Source: Ailanthus altissimus (Eukaryota; Streptophyta; Magnoliopsida; Sapindales; Simaroubaceae). Taken from it: a stretch of DNA of 64,000 nt. The notes below the pieces were generated by a model. That model was not told where the DNA came from, made no database searches, and worked only from the letters and a program-made list of their open reading frames with translations. Below are positions 11,469 to 23,995 of the stretch, piece after piece. Positions within the stretch are counted from its first letter, which is position 1, and every line of letters starts with the position of its first letter. The stretch spans positions 263,001 through 327,000 of the forward strand of contig CAMPEX010000001.1 of NCBI GenBank assembly GCA_946807835.1, given 5' to 3'. The position numbers and the translations under genes are program-made.

Positions 11469-12900
11469 TCAAATGGGTGACAAATTAGTGGAGTAAATGA
11501 ACTCAAGATGGGATAAATGATCAACAACAACATTTTCAACGCCCTTCTTGTCTTTAATGGTTAAATCAAATTTTTGCAAAAAAAGAACCCACCTAATTAA
11601 ACTGACTTTAGCATCCTTCTTAGAAAAAAGGTACTTAAGAGCTGCGTGGTCAGTAAAAATAATAATAAGTGAATTAATCAAATAAGAATGGAATTTGTCT
11701 AAAGCAAAAACAACAGATAGTAATTCTTTTTCGGCAGTAGTGTAATTCATTTTAGCATCATTCAAAGTGTTACTAGTATAATAAACAAAAAAGGGTTTTC
11801 CCTCCCTTCGTTGCCCAAGAACTGCTCCTATAGTATAATTACTTGTATCACTTATAATTTCAAATGAGAGATTTCAGTCTTATGATTGCATGATAAGAGC
11901 AGTGGTGAGTTTGACAATGAGTATTCGGAATGCCTCCTCACACTCTTTTATCCATATAAATTCAGCATCTTTTCGCAAAAGGTTACACAATGGTCTATTT
12001 ATGGCAGAAAATTTTTGTATAAACCTTCTGTAAAAGCTAGCGTGTCCAAGAAAAGATCAAACATCTTTTACCATTTTGGGTATAGGTAATTTAGAGATTA
12101 ATTCAATTTTAGCCTTTTCAACCTCTATCCCTCTTTCAGATACAATATGCCCTAAAACAATTCCTGAAGATACCATGAAATGATATTTCTCCCAATTTAG
12201 CACAAGTTCTTTTTTTTCACACTACTCAAAACAGCTTTTATGTTAAGTAGACATAAATCAAAAGACTTACCAAAAACAGTCAAATCATCCATAAAACTTC
12301 CATGTATTTTTCAACAATATCAGAGAAAATACTCAGCATACTACATTAAAAAGTAGTTGGTGCATTACATAATCCAAATGGCATTATACGAAAAGTATAA
12401 GTACCAAAAGGGCATGTAAAAGTGGTTTTTTCTTGATCTTTTATAGCTATTTCAATTTGGTAATATCTTGACTACCCATCAAGAAAGCAATAAAAAGGAT
12501 GTCCAGCTACACGTTCGAAAATTTGGTCAATAAAAGACAAAGAAAAATAGTCTTTCCTAGTGGCTGTATTTTATTTTCTATAATCAATGCACATTCGCTA
12601 ACCATTTACTACCCTAGTTGGAACAGGTATCCCATTCTCATTTTCCATAACACTAACCTCAGATTCCTTAGGAACTACTTGAGTTGGACTTACCCATTGA
12701 CTATCAGAAATTGGGTAGATTATACTCGCATATAATAGTTTCAAGACCTCTTTCTTCACTACTTCTTTTATTGTTGGGTTAAGTCTTCTTTGTAGGTCGC
12801 TATGAGGTTGGGAACCTTCCTCTAAATGATTTCTATGGGAGCATATTAATGGAGAAATACCTTTAATATCAGCTATAGTTCAATCTAATGTAGACTTATG
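11469..12900 (-). pseudogene. Gypsy element B: reverse transcriptase and RNase H
   Basis: Translating the minus strand across several stops gives RT landmarks in order: CIDYRK near 12595, FYCFLDG near 12490, FGTYTFRIMPFGLCNAPTTF near 12400, and the catalytic region FMDDLTVFG near 12285, readable only in a shifted frame. RNase H follows ([20 protein letters not shown] from about 11750, [16 protein letters not shown] near 11650), ending with VDHLSHLE. Together these copy element RNA to DNA and degrade the template. Multiple stops and frameshifts make it inactive. Confidence 0.87.
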
Positions 12901-13851
12901 TTATTTTATCAATTTTATCAATTTTTTCTCTTGTTCAACACTAAGTTCAGAAAAAATGATGATAAGAAAGGTATCACCTGGTCCCAAGAATGCGTGTTTC
13001 AAACCTTTAGACAATAGAGAAAGCTCAACTTGTAGTTTCTCGAGGTTTGATGGTTTCGGTTTCTCCCTCTCTCGTGGAAACTCTTTAAAGCGTGGCTGCC
13101 AAAATCGAGTCCCTTTATCCCGTGAGTTAAGAATACTAAACACATCAGTTGTTTCATTAAGATAATACAATTCTTCAAAATCAAAATCAAAGAGGTTTTC
13201 AAAAGAATCAGAGCCATGATTTTTATAAGCTTCATCCGTTACAAGTGTGTCTATCATATATGAATGATAGTATTCGTCTTCTTCTCGTGATTGCTTGCCA
13301 ATATAAAAAATGTTCACCTTAAGAGTCATACTCTAAAAATATAATTTCATTAGACTATTTCTGCAATTAATAAGAGCATTAGCAGTGGCAAGAAAATGCC
13401 TCCTCAAAATAAGAGGGATTTAAAACTCCATGCTAACTACAGAAAGAGTATCTAAAACAGGAAAATAAACAGGATAGTAAAATTTATCAATTTGTAACAA
13501 AACATCTTCTACTATTTCCCTCAATTTCTTAATTGATTGATCAGCTAATTGTAGGACTATAGATGTAGGTTTAATCTCACCAAGCCTCAATTGGAAGTAA
13601 ATAGAATAAGACATTAAATTTACACTTGCTTCTAAGTCCAACAAAGTTTGACCAAGCTCATGTGTCGCAATTTGGTAGGAGATTTTGGGACATCCTAGGT
13701 TTTTATACTTGGGTGGTGTCTTTTGTTCAATTACTTCACTTACCTGTTTTGCTAAAAATACAGTTTTCTTTACATGGTGTTTTCTTTTGATAGTATATAG
13801 ATTTTTAATGACTTTTATATAAGTTAGAACCTGCTTAATTAAATGCAACAA
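12901..13851 (-). pseudogene. Gypsy element B: aspartic protease and protease-RT linker
   Basis: The frame 13851-13420 holds the protease of an Athila/Tat-like polyprotein: QTLLDLEASVNLMSYSIY, where related elements have DLGASVNLM. The catalytic D is kept but the Gly of the DxG-type motif is Glu. PTSIVLQLADQSIKKLR and EDVLLQIDKFYYPVYF follow. The frame 13329-12901 is the acidic linker that leads into reverse transcriptase (DSFENLFDFDFEELYYL). A stop or frame change separates the two. Element C has the same pair at 36846-37722. Confidence 0.83.
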
Positions 13852-13859
13852 GGAAAGAT

Positions 13860-15494
13860 TAATCTTAACTTGTTTTAAATGTTCTAAAATCTCACCTTAA
13901 ATTTTTGAAATTTTCCTAATAGGTTGAAGAGCTTGAGAAAAATGCACTGGGATTAAAAATATATTTTTAGGCTCTTTTTTCACTGTGGCCTCTTTTTCAA
14001 GGGGAGTGACTTTACTACTCATAGTTGTGTTAGTTCCAAAAATCGGCTCACTCACGATCTTACCACTTCGAGTAGTATTGGCATTGACTTCTTTGAGATT
14101 TTGTGCATTAGAAGTAGAAGTTTATGCCATAAATTGTCCTTTTGGATTTGATTGAGGTTGAGATGGAAACTTACCTCACTTTTGTATAGTTAAGGCATTG
14201 GTCAGCTTAGTGATTTGACTCTTGATTTCTTTGTTTTCGTCTACCACCTGTGAAAGAATTGTTTCAAATTTTTTATTAGTCTTACTTTGTACCTTCATAA
14301 ATGCTTGTAATGTATCCTCTAAAGGACTTCTAACTAGTAGTGCATTATATTGAGGTATACCATAAGACTTAGGTGCTTGTTATTCTTGCTTCCAATGGTT
14401 GTTGGCTTGTTGGTTAGATTTCTAACCAAAGTTTGGATGGTTTCTCCAGTTAGGATTATAGGTTTCAAAGTATGGTGAATAAGGCTTCTTGTACATCCCA
14501 ATGGCATTACATTATTCCTCATATATCCTTTTCATCTCACTATAAGTAAAAAAATCCTGAGCTAAGTGTTCCATTCCTCTACAGACAAAATAAACATCAT
14601 GTGACTCAACCCTACCAACCGTATGGGTGACCCTTCTATCTTTGGTTTTCAAAGCCTCTAATTCCCTAGTTAAGACCTCTAAGTGAGCTTTAAAGCTATC
14701 GTCTTCCCTAAGATGAAAAACACCACTAGGTCATGACCTATTTGTGCTTTCAGTAGCACTAAGTTCAGTTCATGTATGGGTTTTTTCGGCTAAGTCATTA
14801 AGGAATTCTATGGCTTCCTCACGATCTTTGTGAAGAAACTCCCATTACACATCATCTCAACAATTTGGTGCTCTCTAATTATTAGTCCTTTATAAAAATA
14901 TCTAACAAAATGCCAATTTTCATACCTATGGTGAGGACACATATTTAGCAACTCTTTAAACCTTTCCCAAGCTTGATATAAGATTTCACTATCTTTTTGG
15001 GAGAAGGAAGAAATTTGTCTTTTCAGGCCATTAATTTTGTGTTGTGGGAAGTATTTATTGAAAAATACTTGCATCATTTCTGCCCATATTCCTATAGACA
15101 TCGGCCTCAAAGAGCATAGCTAACTCTTTGCTTTGTTTTTCAAAGAAAAAGGGAAATATTTAAGCCTAACAGTGTCTATGACTTCAGGTTGGCTATGGAA
15201 GGTAGCAATTACCTCTTCAAATTCCCTAACATGTACATAAGGATTTTCATTATCTAGACCATGAAAAGGGGACAGAAGTTGTATCATTCCCAATTTAAAA
15301 TCTGAATGTGGTGTGTTAGGTGGAAATATAATGCATAATGGTGTGGCTGTACGAGCAGGATGCAAGTAATCTTTTAAAGTTCTAACGGGGTTATCCTCGT
15401 GTTGGCTCATTATGTTATAATTACAAGATGAATTAGATGGTGAATTCTCTTCCCTTACAAATTGTAGTGGTGATTCTAATTCTACTTCTCTCAC
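13860..15494 (-). pseudogene. Gypsy element B: gag
   Basis: Starts near 15494 (MREVELESPLQF). The N-terminal domain contains RTLKDYLHPARTATPLCIIF and FHGLDNENPYVHVREFEEV. A TAG replaces the Trp of KVKSW at about 15118, after which MRPMSIGIWAEMMQVFFNKY and GLKRQISSFSQKDSE continue the Retrotrans_gag domain to about 14808. Downstream, through further stops, an eroded zinc-knuckle-like segment and a stretch with AYNPN-like repeats lead to the protease. This is the structural capsid and nucleocapsid protein of the element; decayed. Confidence 0.85.
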
Positions 15495-16566
15495 AAATCT
15501 TCCTCGTTTGTCTCTAAGTCAATGCATACATCCTAACAATTTTATTTTTATTTTTACTATTATTTTAATGAAAGAATTTGTCAAGGAAAAATTAAGAAGT
15601 GAAATAAAACACAACAAGAAATACAAATGAGTTAAGTGGTAAGACCAACCATGAAATATAAATATAAAATAAATAAATGAACAAAAGATAATAAACTGTA
15701 AAGTACAATAAATAAATAAATAAATAAAAAGTACAATAAATAAATAAATGCAATGTAAAATAAATATATAAAGAAATAAATAAATAAAGTACAATAAATA
15801 AATAAAATAAAATATAAAGTGCAATAAATAAATAAAAGAAAAAATAAAATAAAATATAATAAATAAATAAAATAAAATAAAATGCAAAGTGCAATAAATA
15901 AATAAAATAAAATAAAATGCAAAGTACAATAAATAAATAAAATAAAATAAAGTGCAATAACTAAATAAAAGAAAATAAATTGCAAAGTACAATAAATAAA
16001 TAAAAGAAAATAAAGTGCAATAACTAAATAGAAGAAAATAAATTACAAAGTAGAATAAATAAATAAAAAGTGTAATAAATAAATAAATAAATAAAATAAA
16101 GTGCAAAGTACAATAAATAAATAAAAGAAAATAAAGTGTAATAAATAAATTAAATTAAATTAAATTAAGTTAGGCGGTAGAATCAACCATTAAAATAAAA
16201 ATACAACAAATTAACTAAAGAAATAAAGTGCAGTAAATAAATAAAAAAATAAAATGCAATAAATAAATAAAGGAAATAAAGTGTAATAAATAAATAAATA
16301 AAATAAAATAAAGTATAGGTACGATAAATAAAAAACAAGGAAATAAAGTGTGATAAATAAATAAAAGAAAATAGAGTGCGAAGTATAATAAATAAATAAA
16401 AAAATGAACTAAGTTAGGCGGTAGAACCAACCATTAAAATAAAATAAAATACAATAAATTACAACAAAGAAAATAAATTTAAAAACTAAAATCTTACAAA
16501 AAAAATAAAATATACAAAGTTATCGCTTTAGTATTGATAAACGTAACCTACTTTCGCTTAGTGTGC
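15495..16566 (-). repeat. Element B 5' untranslated leader, AT-rich tandem-like repeats
   Basis: About 1 kb of low-complexity DNA made of variants of CAATAAATAAATAAAAG and AAAATAAAGTGCAA, longer than in element A. The conserved unit with GGYGGTARAAYCAACC occurs near 15633, 16169 and 16413. Translation in any minus frame gives long but meaningless F/Y/L/I-rich peptides of up to 195 residues; they are not genes. Confidence 0.85.
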
Positions 16567-16585
16567 CTCCTCGGCAACGGCACCA
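16567..16585 (-). promoter_or_regulatory. Primer-binding site of element B
   Basis: The minus strand reads TGGTGCCGTTGCCGAGGAG a few bases after the LTR end, one C-to-T change in the first half from the Athila-type TGGCGCCGTTGCCGGGG (tRNA-Asp). This is the best preserved of the three gypsy PBSs in the 5' half of the motif. Confidence 0.82.
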
Positions 16586-16590
16586 AATTT

Positions 16591-18133
16591 TGTTTATACT
16601 AAAAATATAATGTGGCTATCGTAGTATAGATTGAGGTGTCGATCCCACGAGGAAGTTTTTGAAAAAATAAGTTAGTGAAGTAAAATATTAAAGTAGTAGC
16701 AAAGTAGAAAATTAATTAATTAGTTTAAGTGGATGAGATAGAATTGTTTATGAATTGAGAAAAATATCTTATGATGATACAAGCAAGTCTTCAAGAATCA
16801 CAATTATATTTTATAAATCTACTCTACACTTTGATTCAATGTTTATAACTCAATTGAAAGTTTCACATCCCAAATAAATCAGAATATATATAAAATATAG
16901 CATATTTGATAACACATATATTTGATATGACTAAACTCTTTGCAAACATTAACATAAGCCATGTTTATTTATACAAGTTATCTAAGATCGACAATATATT
17001 ATTTTGACAATATTATAGTAAAAGATCAACTTGAATATCAAACAATTATTGTCTTTACATGTTATCCGAGATCAAAAATATATCGATTGACAATATTGCA
17101 ATAAAAGATTAACATGTAAAACAATGTAACCAATAACAATTATAATTTAACAAGAATCACATAAATAAAGCATGACTGAAAATATATGAAACATGAGAAT
17201 TATAACATCTGGATTATAGAAAATAAAATAAATAAGAGTTTAGGCACAACCAAATTTACAAACATTTGTAGCTCTTGATAAAGAATCAAAGCATAGAAGT
17301 GAGTTTATTAAACATAAAAGTTCATCTTTTAGCCTTGCCAAGAACTCTAGCCTAGATTACAATGCATGTTAATGAAAAGAAAATAAGAGAGAATTATCTA
17401 ATATTGAAAACGTTCTAAGAGTGTCCTTATATAGGCAATGAATGAAAATATGTTAAGTGTGACTTTAATCTTCAATAATTTAGGCCAACTACTTATTCAC
17501 CCATTTGCAGCACCTTTTTGATAATTTAAATGACCGATGTATCCTTTTTATCCAACATAAAAGTTGTAGTATTTTATCTCTTCTTTCCATAGGCACCAAG
17601 TTCATGTACATTAGATAAGTATCCAGTGAGATATGGGCACAATTTCAAAGATATATCAGATTTCAACAACCATTTTACCCACTTGCAATATAATTTGGTC
17701 CATGATAACGGCCGATTTGGACTTTACCATCAACATAAGAGTTGTTGATAATTAAGTCAGTATTTCATATATTCAAGAATTACACTAATTGGGTACGTAT
17801 TTTGTGAGATACGGTCTAAATGCGTGAGTTGGATTAAGCTAAGCAAAAGTTGTAACCCAATTCTATTGTATGTCAATTTTTGGCCTAAACATGTTGGATT
17901 TGGCTTTTCAACTGTTCTTCAAGTTTGTGTAAGTTTGAGTCATGTTACTCCAGGTTCAATAATTTCTTCATTAAGAGTTACGTCCATTTTACCTAAACCT
18001 GTGCAAATAACATTCATTAATCACAATTTAACGAGAACATTTTATTTTAAGCTAAAATACAAAAATGCTAAAATTAGTGACATTAAATGCTGACTGAATC
18101 TCTTAATAGATATGCATTTTCATGTGTTCATCA
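16591..18133 (-). mobile_element. 5' LTR of gypsy element B
   Basis: 1543 bp, reading TGATGAACACATG...AGTATAAACA on the minus strand and closely similar to the central LTR 5456-7011. A TATATAAGG box on the minus strand lies at 17427-17433 and just left of it, in the same relative place as in the other copies. Two copies of the internal GATC/ATATATC repeat lie near 16980-17110. Right of 18133 the sequence changes to copia RNase H, so this is the right edge of the A/B array inside element F. Confidence 0.92.
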
Positions 18134-18526
18134 AGAAGATACCCAGACTCCAGTCTAGTTTAGATGATTGTATGTCTACATCTAGTTATATATTTCTTCT
18201 CATCAGCATCGTAGTTAGTTGCGTGCAATATAAATATCCATAGCTAATTCTACTTTTGAGGCAGAATATGTTACGGCTTAAGAAGCCGGCAAAAAAAGTA
18301 CTAAGAAAATATAAGTTATTTGCAAAGCTTAGAATAGTTCCAAGCTCAATGGATCTTATCCCACTAAATGCAATAATAACGCTATAATTTCTTAAGCCAA
18401 AAAGCCATAAGGCACACCAGAATTCTGATCATGTGGACTCTGAATACCACATAATTAGAAAGTTCTTAGCTATTGGACATGTAATAGTATTTATGATATA
18501 TTCTATAAATAATACAGTGGACTCAC
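18134..18526 (+). pseudogene. Copia element F: RNase H fragment
   Basis: On the plus strand, across stops, the sequence gives LDDCMSTSSYIFLL, then IANSTFEAEYV near 18240, SMDLIPLNAI near 18350, and VDSLI at the end. These match the RNase H segment of Ty1/copia polyproteins (pattern STSGYxFLL, IANSTMEAEY, DN, ADPLTK). The upstream part of F was displaced by the gypsy array; the downstream tail is at 32871-32956, after insertion X. Inactive remnant of the oldest element in the window. Confidence 0.85.
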
Positions 18527-18983
18527 TAATTGATGCTTTACTAGCTAAGCGCAAGTGAACGCTATCGTATCAAGTAATATAGGATTTTAAGTCCAAGTAT
18601 CGTTCCTATAAGAACTATGGGATCTAATTCTATAAATCAAGTATTAAAATTGTACCTACTTAACTTTTATTCAGAAAACTAAAATCTGAAATTTATTTAA
18701 CTAATCTAATTCTATCAATTAAACTAAATAAAAGTAAAGGATAGAATTCACAAATAAAGATAATCTAGGGTTTTAACTCATCCCCTAATAATATTTCATT
18801 GGACTTATTAACCACTTAGTTAATTTCTTAATACTAATTGATTGGCTTATACACTAATCTCATCACAAGCATCTGTCGATGGTCAAGTGACTATATTACG
18901 CATTTTAACAATCACCTATATGTCTATGGTAATCAAATTAGAATGAAATTCATTAAGATCAAATCTAAATTATACCATACATG
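18527..18983 (-). mobile_element. Solo LTR X, left part
   Basis: Contains the end of a gypsy LTR of the TGATAA...GCATCA family in reverse (compare AAGCGCAAGTGAACGCTATCG with the LTRs at 39113 and 47647), more diverged than the others. It splits F between VDSL and the tail at 32871. Flanks CTCAC (18522-18526) and CCCAC (32871-32875) agree in four of five positions, a likely eroded TSD. Element E interrupts X at 18983. Confidence 0.68.
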
Positions 18984-21312
18984 TGTTGGTGCTGTGTGCA
19001 TTTGTACTGTACTACAGGTGAATGTGTGCATTTTAAACAATTTAAAAATTGCATGTCTCATATACAACGTAGCGAAAATATAATACACATTAAAATAATC
19101 TCATTACACTAATGAGATTAAGGGACTCACCCTCGAAGTGTGCTTTGAACAATTCTAGTTGAGGACATAGCAGGCTTCCACAAGCTAAAATAATAACTTT
19201 TTATTTCTCGGAATGTATGAAGCAACTCTTGCTTCAATTTATAATTTTTCTCTTCGACTGAATTGTTTCCTAAATATTTTTGTTTTTGTCAACAGTTAAC
19301 AAAAGTAAAAGCTATTAAATTTTTTTTTTTCTAAAATCGACTCACAGCCAACTTATTTATAGGCAACCATTGCCTATTATTATATCAATCAAAAATGGCT
19401 TGAATGCCATTTGTAAAAGCATGACTTAGTAATACAAATGCTTAGTCAAGATGGTGGCTATTTCATCAACGTATTAATGGTAAATAATCTGCCACCTCTT
19501 ATTTCATATAAGCATAAGAAAGCATTTCTTACTTTGTCATGATTTAACAAAAGTAATTATTTAATATTTTATATAAACTATGATAAGGTAGCCAAATTTC
19601 TTCATTTAAATAAATAATTGGAAGGCAGCTCATGCCTTCCAAAAGAAGACAAAAACATGCCATACAAAAAACAAAAAGAAATAGCACCTTTTACCTTTCT
19701 TTTCGTTTACAAATAGCATTGGTTTCTTTTAACCAATAATAAACAAAAAACAAATATACAATTGTTTTCATATAACCAATGTAATGTAAACAATCAAATT
19801 CATTTGATATCATAAAAGGTTTAATTTAATTTAATTTAAATAGTAACAATATCTATTAATGCTCAATTTAGTACTTATACAAATTATTGGCACAAGTTGA
19901 AATATATATTAGGTAGATAAAAGTGTCAAGTTTCACTTGACACAATTTTAGGTTTAACATTTAAACTTTAGCTACTTCCCGAAAGACCCTGAAGTAAATG
20001 AGTGAATAATTAATTTAATTTAAATAAAACAATAATTATTTTATTTAAATTGTAGCTATATCTACTCAAGCTCAATTTGGTACCCATACAAATTATTGGC
20101 ACAAATTGAGACATACACTAGGTAGATAAAAGTGTCAAGTCTCACTTGGCACAATTTTAGGTTTAACAATTAAACCTTAGCTACTCCCCAAGAGACTCCA
20201 AAATAAATTCATATTTTCCAAAAACTTCCATAATTGATGCCCCACACACACATGTTATGAATAATACAAAATGACAAGTTAACCATACAAGTTAAGGTTA
20301 ATCCATATTCGTACAATCCCTCTATTATTAATATCCTAGCAGAGTGAAGACATAGATCAATAGCATCAAGTCCCCTATTACTCAACCATAAACTTATCTC
20401 TTTTGATTCGTATTCCAATAAATAATATACGTAAAATCCTTTGCAATATTATTTACTCCACATGAAACTCTTTTTCCGGGCTAAATGCTTATGACCATAA
20501 GACTTCCTAAAATACAATCTTAGAGCATCTGGATATTTAACTTACCCATATGAGCTGACGGAACCCATATCTACACATACCAGACTCCATAAGCATCAGA
20601 CCATACCCAGCGACACCTAGCGGTCAGACCATGAAAGGTCTCTGACATGTGTAGAATCTAAGTATACTGGATCACTCATAAGCCCGCTGTGGTGTTCGAG
20701 TCTAGGGACCATGAAAGGTCTCTGACATGTGTAGAATCTAAGTATACTGGATCACTCATAAGCCCGCTGTGGTGTTCAAGTCTAGGGACCATGAATACTA
20801 TTCAACTCGAGAAAACCCTCAACTGACGAATTTTTAAGAAATCTATTAGTGGTCTTTATTGAATCTAGTTCAGTATCCAGTCCTTACTAAATATACGTAT
20901 ATCTATATGAGCTTCCACTAAACTCATGGTTTGCTAAGATTAACCATCTGGACTATCCAAATATGAATATACACTGATCTATATAAGTCAGTTCCAATTG
21001 ATAAACCCTGCATCGGTGGAAATAGATCAGGAACATTTAATTTGCGAACATATTTGCACAATGACATTTCCTAGCAACTCTTGCAACTATCTGCAACTAT
21101 GTCATTGTTAGTATATTCTCAGGTCTTTGTCCCATTTTAGACAAAATTCTAACTTTTTAGACCTAATCTGAACTCCTTCACATCAATATAATGTCTGAAA
21201 TGTTACAAGCATCTTACCTAATTAAATTAATTAGTGATTAATGAAATATTTATTTATTACATAAGTATGAAAATACAATATTAATTTAAAATTAGGATGG
21301 TACATGAGCACA
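18984..21312 (-). mobile_element. 3' LTR of copia element E
   Basis: About 2.33 kb, pairs with 28306-32062. In plus orientation it starts TGTTGGTGCTGTG. At the other edge the match to the 5' LTR stops at GAGCACA (about 21312): the expected AATCCCAACA and the adjoining PPT are missing, and coding sequence (...ALNPKVFEKHV on the minus strand) follows at once, so a small deletion removed the PPT and LTR tip. It contains an 80-bp tandem duplication absent from the 5' LTR. Confidence 0.88.
20628..20787. repeat. 80-bp tandem duplication in the 3' LTR of E
   Basis: Two adjacent 80-bp units beginning GACCATGAAAGGTCTCTGAC at 20628 and 20708 are identical except for one base (TTCGAG versus TTCAAG). 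The 5' LTR of the same element has a single unit near 31457-31537. The duplication therefore arose after insertion. Confidence 0.93.
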
Positions 21313-21320
21313 ACGACTAC

Positions 21321-22690
21321 ACGTGTTTCTCAAACACCTTTGGATTTAAGGCCTTAGTAAGTGGGTCCGCTATATTATTTACAGAATCAACTCTATAAAC
21401 AACATCTCCTCGAGCCAAGATCTCTCTAACAATTTGGTATTTTTTCTCCATATGTTTAGATCTCTAGTGTACTCTTGGCTTTTCGTCTGTGCTATGGCCC
21501 TGTTGTTGTCGCAAAATAGTGGGATAGGATCCACAGAACTTGGGACTGTACCAAGTTCGGCGACAAACTTCTTTATCCACACTGCTTCTTTTGCTGCTTC
21601 TGAAGCTGCAATGTATTCTGCCTCTGTGGTAAAATCAGTTGTGAATCCCTATTTGACACTCTTCCAACTTATGGCGGCACAATTGAGAATAAACACATAT
21701 CTGGATATAGACTTTAAATCATCCGGATCAGACTGAAAGTCTACGTCAGTGTACCCTTTTACTTGTAAGTCATTTTCTCTATATATGAGAAACTTATCCT
21801 TTGTACCCTTAAGGTATTTAAGGACATATTTGACTGCCATCCAATGGCTGTCACCTAAATCAGACTGGTACCGGCTCTTAACACTTATAGTCATACTGAT
21901 ATCAAGTCTCGTACACATTATGGCATACATTAAGCTTCCAACAGCTGATGCATAAGGAATGTTAAACATTATAACCCTCTCATCTTCTTTCTGACGACAC
22001 ATTTTTCTCAAAAGATGAATGCTATGTCTAAAAGGTATATTAACTATCTTACAGTTACTAAAATTGTACCTTTCTAAGACACTATCAATGTACGAAGATT
22101 GGGAGAGTCCTCTGAGCTTCCTAACTCTATCTCTATAAAGCTCTATATCCAGTATATAGAAAGCCTCTCCCAAATCATTTCCAATGATCAGTATGTCATC
22201 TACATAAAGAATTAAGATGACAATCATGCTCCCACTAACCTTTTTATACACACATGCCTCATCTTCATTTTTTATGAAACTAGACCCTCTGATTACCTCA
22301 TCAAAATGAAGAGTTTAGTTTCGGAAAGCTTGCTTAAGTCCATAAATGGACTTCTTCAATTTGCATATAAAACCAAAAAAAAGGTTGGATGCAAAACCTT
22401 CATGCTGTTCCATGAATATCTCTTCATCGAGATATCCATTCAAGAATGCCGTCTTTACATCCATCTGCCAAATTTTAAAGTCATAGTATGTAGCAATTGC
22501 TAATAAAATCCTTATTGACTTAAGCATTACAACTGGTGCAAAGGTTTCCTCAAAATCAATCCCAGATTGTTAAGTATAACTTTTTGCTACCAGACGGGCT
22601 TTGAAAGTCTCTATCTTTCCATCGGGCCCACACTTCCGCTTGTAAATCCATTTACAACCGATAGGAACTATTCCTTCGCAAGTCACAGAC
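21321..22690 (-). pseudogene. Copia element E: reverse transcriptase and RNase H
   Basis: Minus-strand landmarks in order: IWQMDVKTAFLNGYLDEEIF and KKSIYGLKQAFRN (22527-22315), the catalytic YVDDILIIGND (near 22200), then SAVGSLMYAIMCTRLD and VLKYLKGTKD. RNase H has KGYTDVDFQSDPDDLKSIS and, from 21582, SSVDPIPLFCDNNRAIAQ, ending ALNPKVFEKHV near 21325. A frame change or stop lies between 22315 and 22251, and another before 21582. The upstream linker (22530-22690) reads only with frame changes. The YVDD catalytic pair is intact, but the polyprotein is broken. Confidence 0.9.
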
Positions 22691-22846
22691 TTAATTTTGA
22701 TGTATAGAGTCAATTTTGAATTTCATGGCATCCTGCCATTTTTCTGAATCAATATCCAATATTGCCTCTATGTAGGTTAAAAGATCATTTTCTTCCACTA
22801 AGAAAATCTCAGAGGTACCTTTAGGTATTATACCATACCTTTTAGG

Positions 22847-23986
22847 TTACCTCGATATTTTTTGTGACCTACGTAGAGGGTGTGTAAAATGTAATTTGAT
22901 TGATTGAGCCTGTGGTTCCATCTGTGGTTCATTTTTATCAAGATCAATCTTTCTACAATCCCCACGATCCATGAGAAACTGTTTCTCTAGAAAAATAGCA
23001 TTCTGAGCAATGAACACATTTCGTTTCTCAGGATCATAGAACTGGTCTCCCATTGAGTTTATGTGATAACCAATGAACCGATACTTGTACCTCATGGGTG
23101 CAAGTTTATCCTGTTGTGTAACTTTTACATAAGCAGGACAACCCCAAATGTTAAAATATTTAAGACTTGGATTCTTTCTAGTCCATATCTGATAGGGAGT
23201 GGAAGGAACGGCTTTAGACGAAACTCTATTTAATACATGAGTAATAATATATAGAGCATAGCCCCAAAGATATTCAGGGAGATCGGTGAAAGTCATCATC
23301 GATCGGACCATATCTAATAAAGTCTGATTCCTCATCTCTGAAACACCATTGTGTTGTGGAATAGCTAAAGGAATATACTAAGCGAGAATTCCATTCTCTT
23401 TTAAATAATTTAAAAATTCACTGCTTATGTATTCACTGCCTCGATCTGATCGAAGGTATTTGATATACATACCAGTTTGTTTCTCTACTTCAAGTCTATA
23501 TTCCTTGAACTTTTCAAAGGTTTCAGACTTATGTCTTATATGAAACACATAACAATATCGTGACAAATCATCAATAAAGGTTACAAAGTATTGAAATACA
23601 CCCATAGCAGCGTGATTCATTAGACCACATACATCACTATATATAAGTTCTAATAAACCAGTGGCACGGTGTCCAACACCAATAAAAGGAGATTTGGTCG
23701 TCTTTCCTTGAATACATGATTCACAAACTGGATAAAGTTTTTTGGTTAAATCAGGTATTCGACCATCCTTAACCAGACGAGATAAGCATCTAACACCTAT
23801 ATGACCCAATCTCATATGCCACAATTCTGTTTCATTCAAAGTTCCCAAACTACTTGCTGTGTTTACCTGTACATTCATAACATTTTGTGTTGTATTCAAA
23901 ACATAGTGACCATTAATTAACTGATAATCAGCTATCAAAATATTATGCATATCATATAAATATAAGGAACGATTCCATATATACAT
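22847..23986 (-). pseudogene. Copia element E: integrase
   Basis: The zinc finger shows HMRLGHIGVRCL then CESCIQGKTTKSPF. The catalytic core holds the Asp residues in LIYSDVCG and LRSDRGSEY and the Glu in PQHNGVSEM. A TAG stop near 23378 splits the core just after ENGILA, and the second half reads on to 22847 (YLWGYALYIITHVLNRV, IWTRKNPSLKYFNIWGC). This enzyme would insert the element's cDNA. The key residues are present, so inactivation here is by a single visible stop in an otherwise long frame. Confidence 0.9.
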
Positions 23987-23995
23987 ATGATAACT

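Noticed and set aside
15519..16106. Long minus-strand frames of up to 195 codons rich in F, Y, L and I
   Set aside because: They are translations of the AT-rich TTTATTTATT repeats of the gypsy leader; several frames are open at once and the peptides have no complexity.
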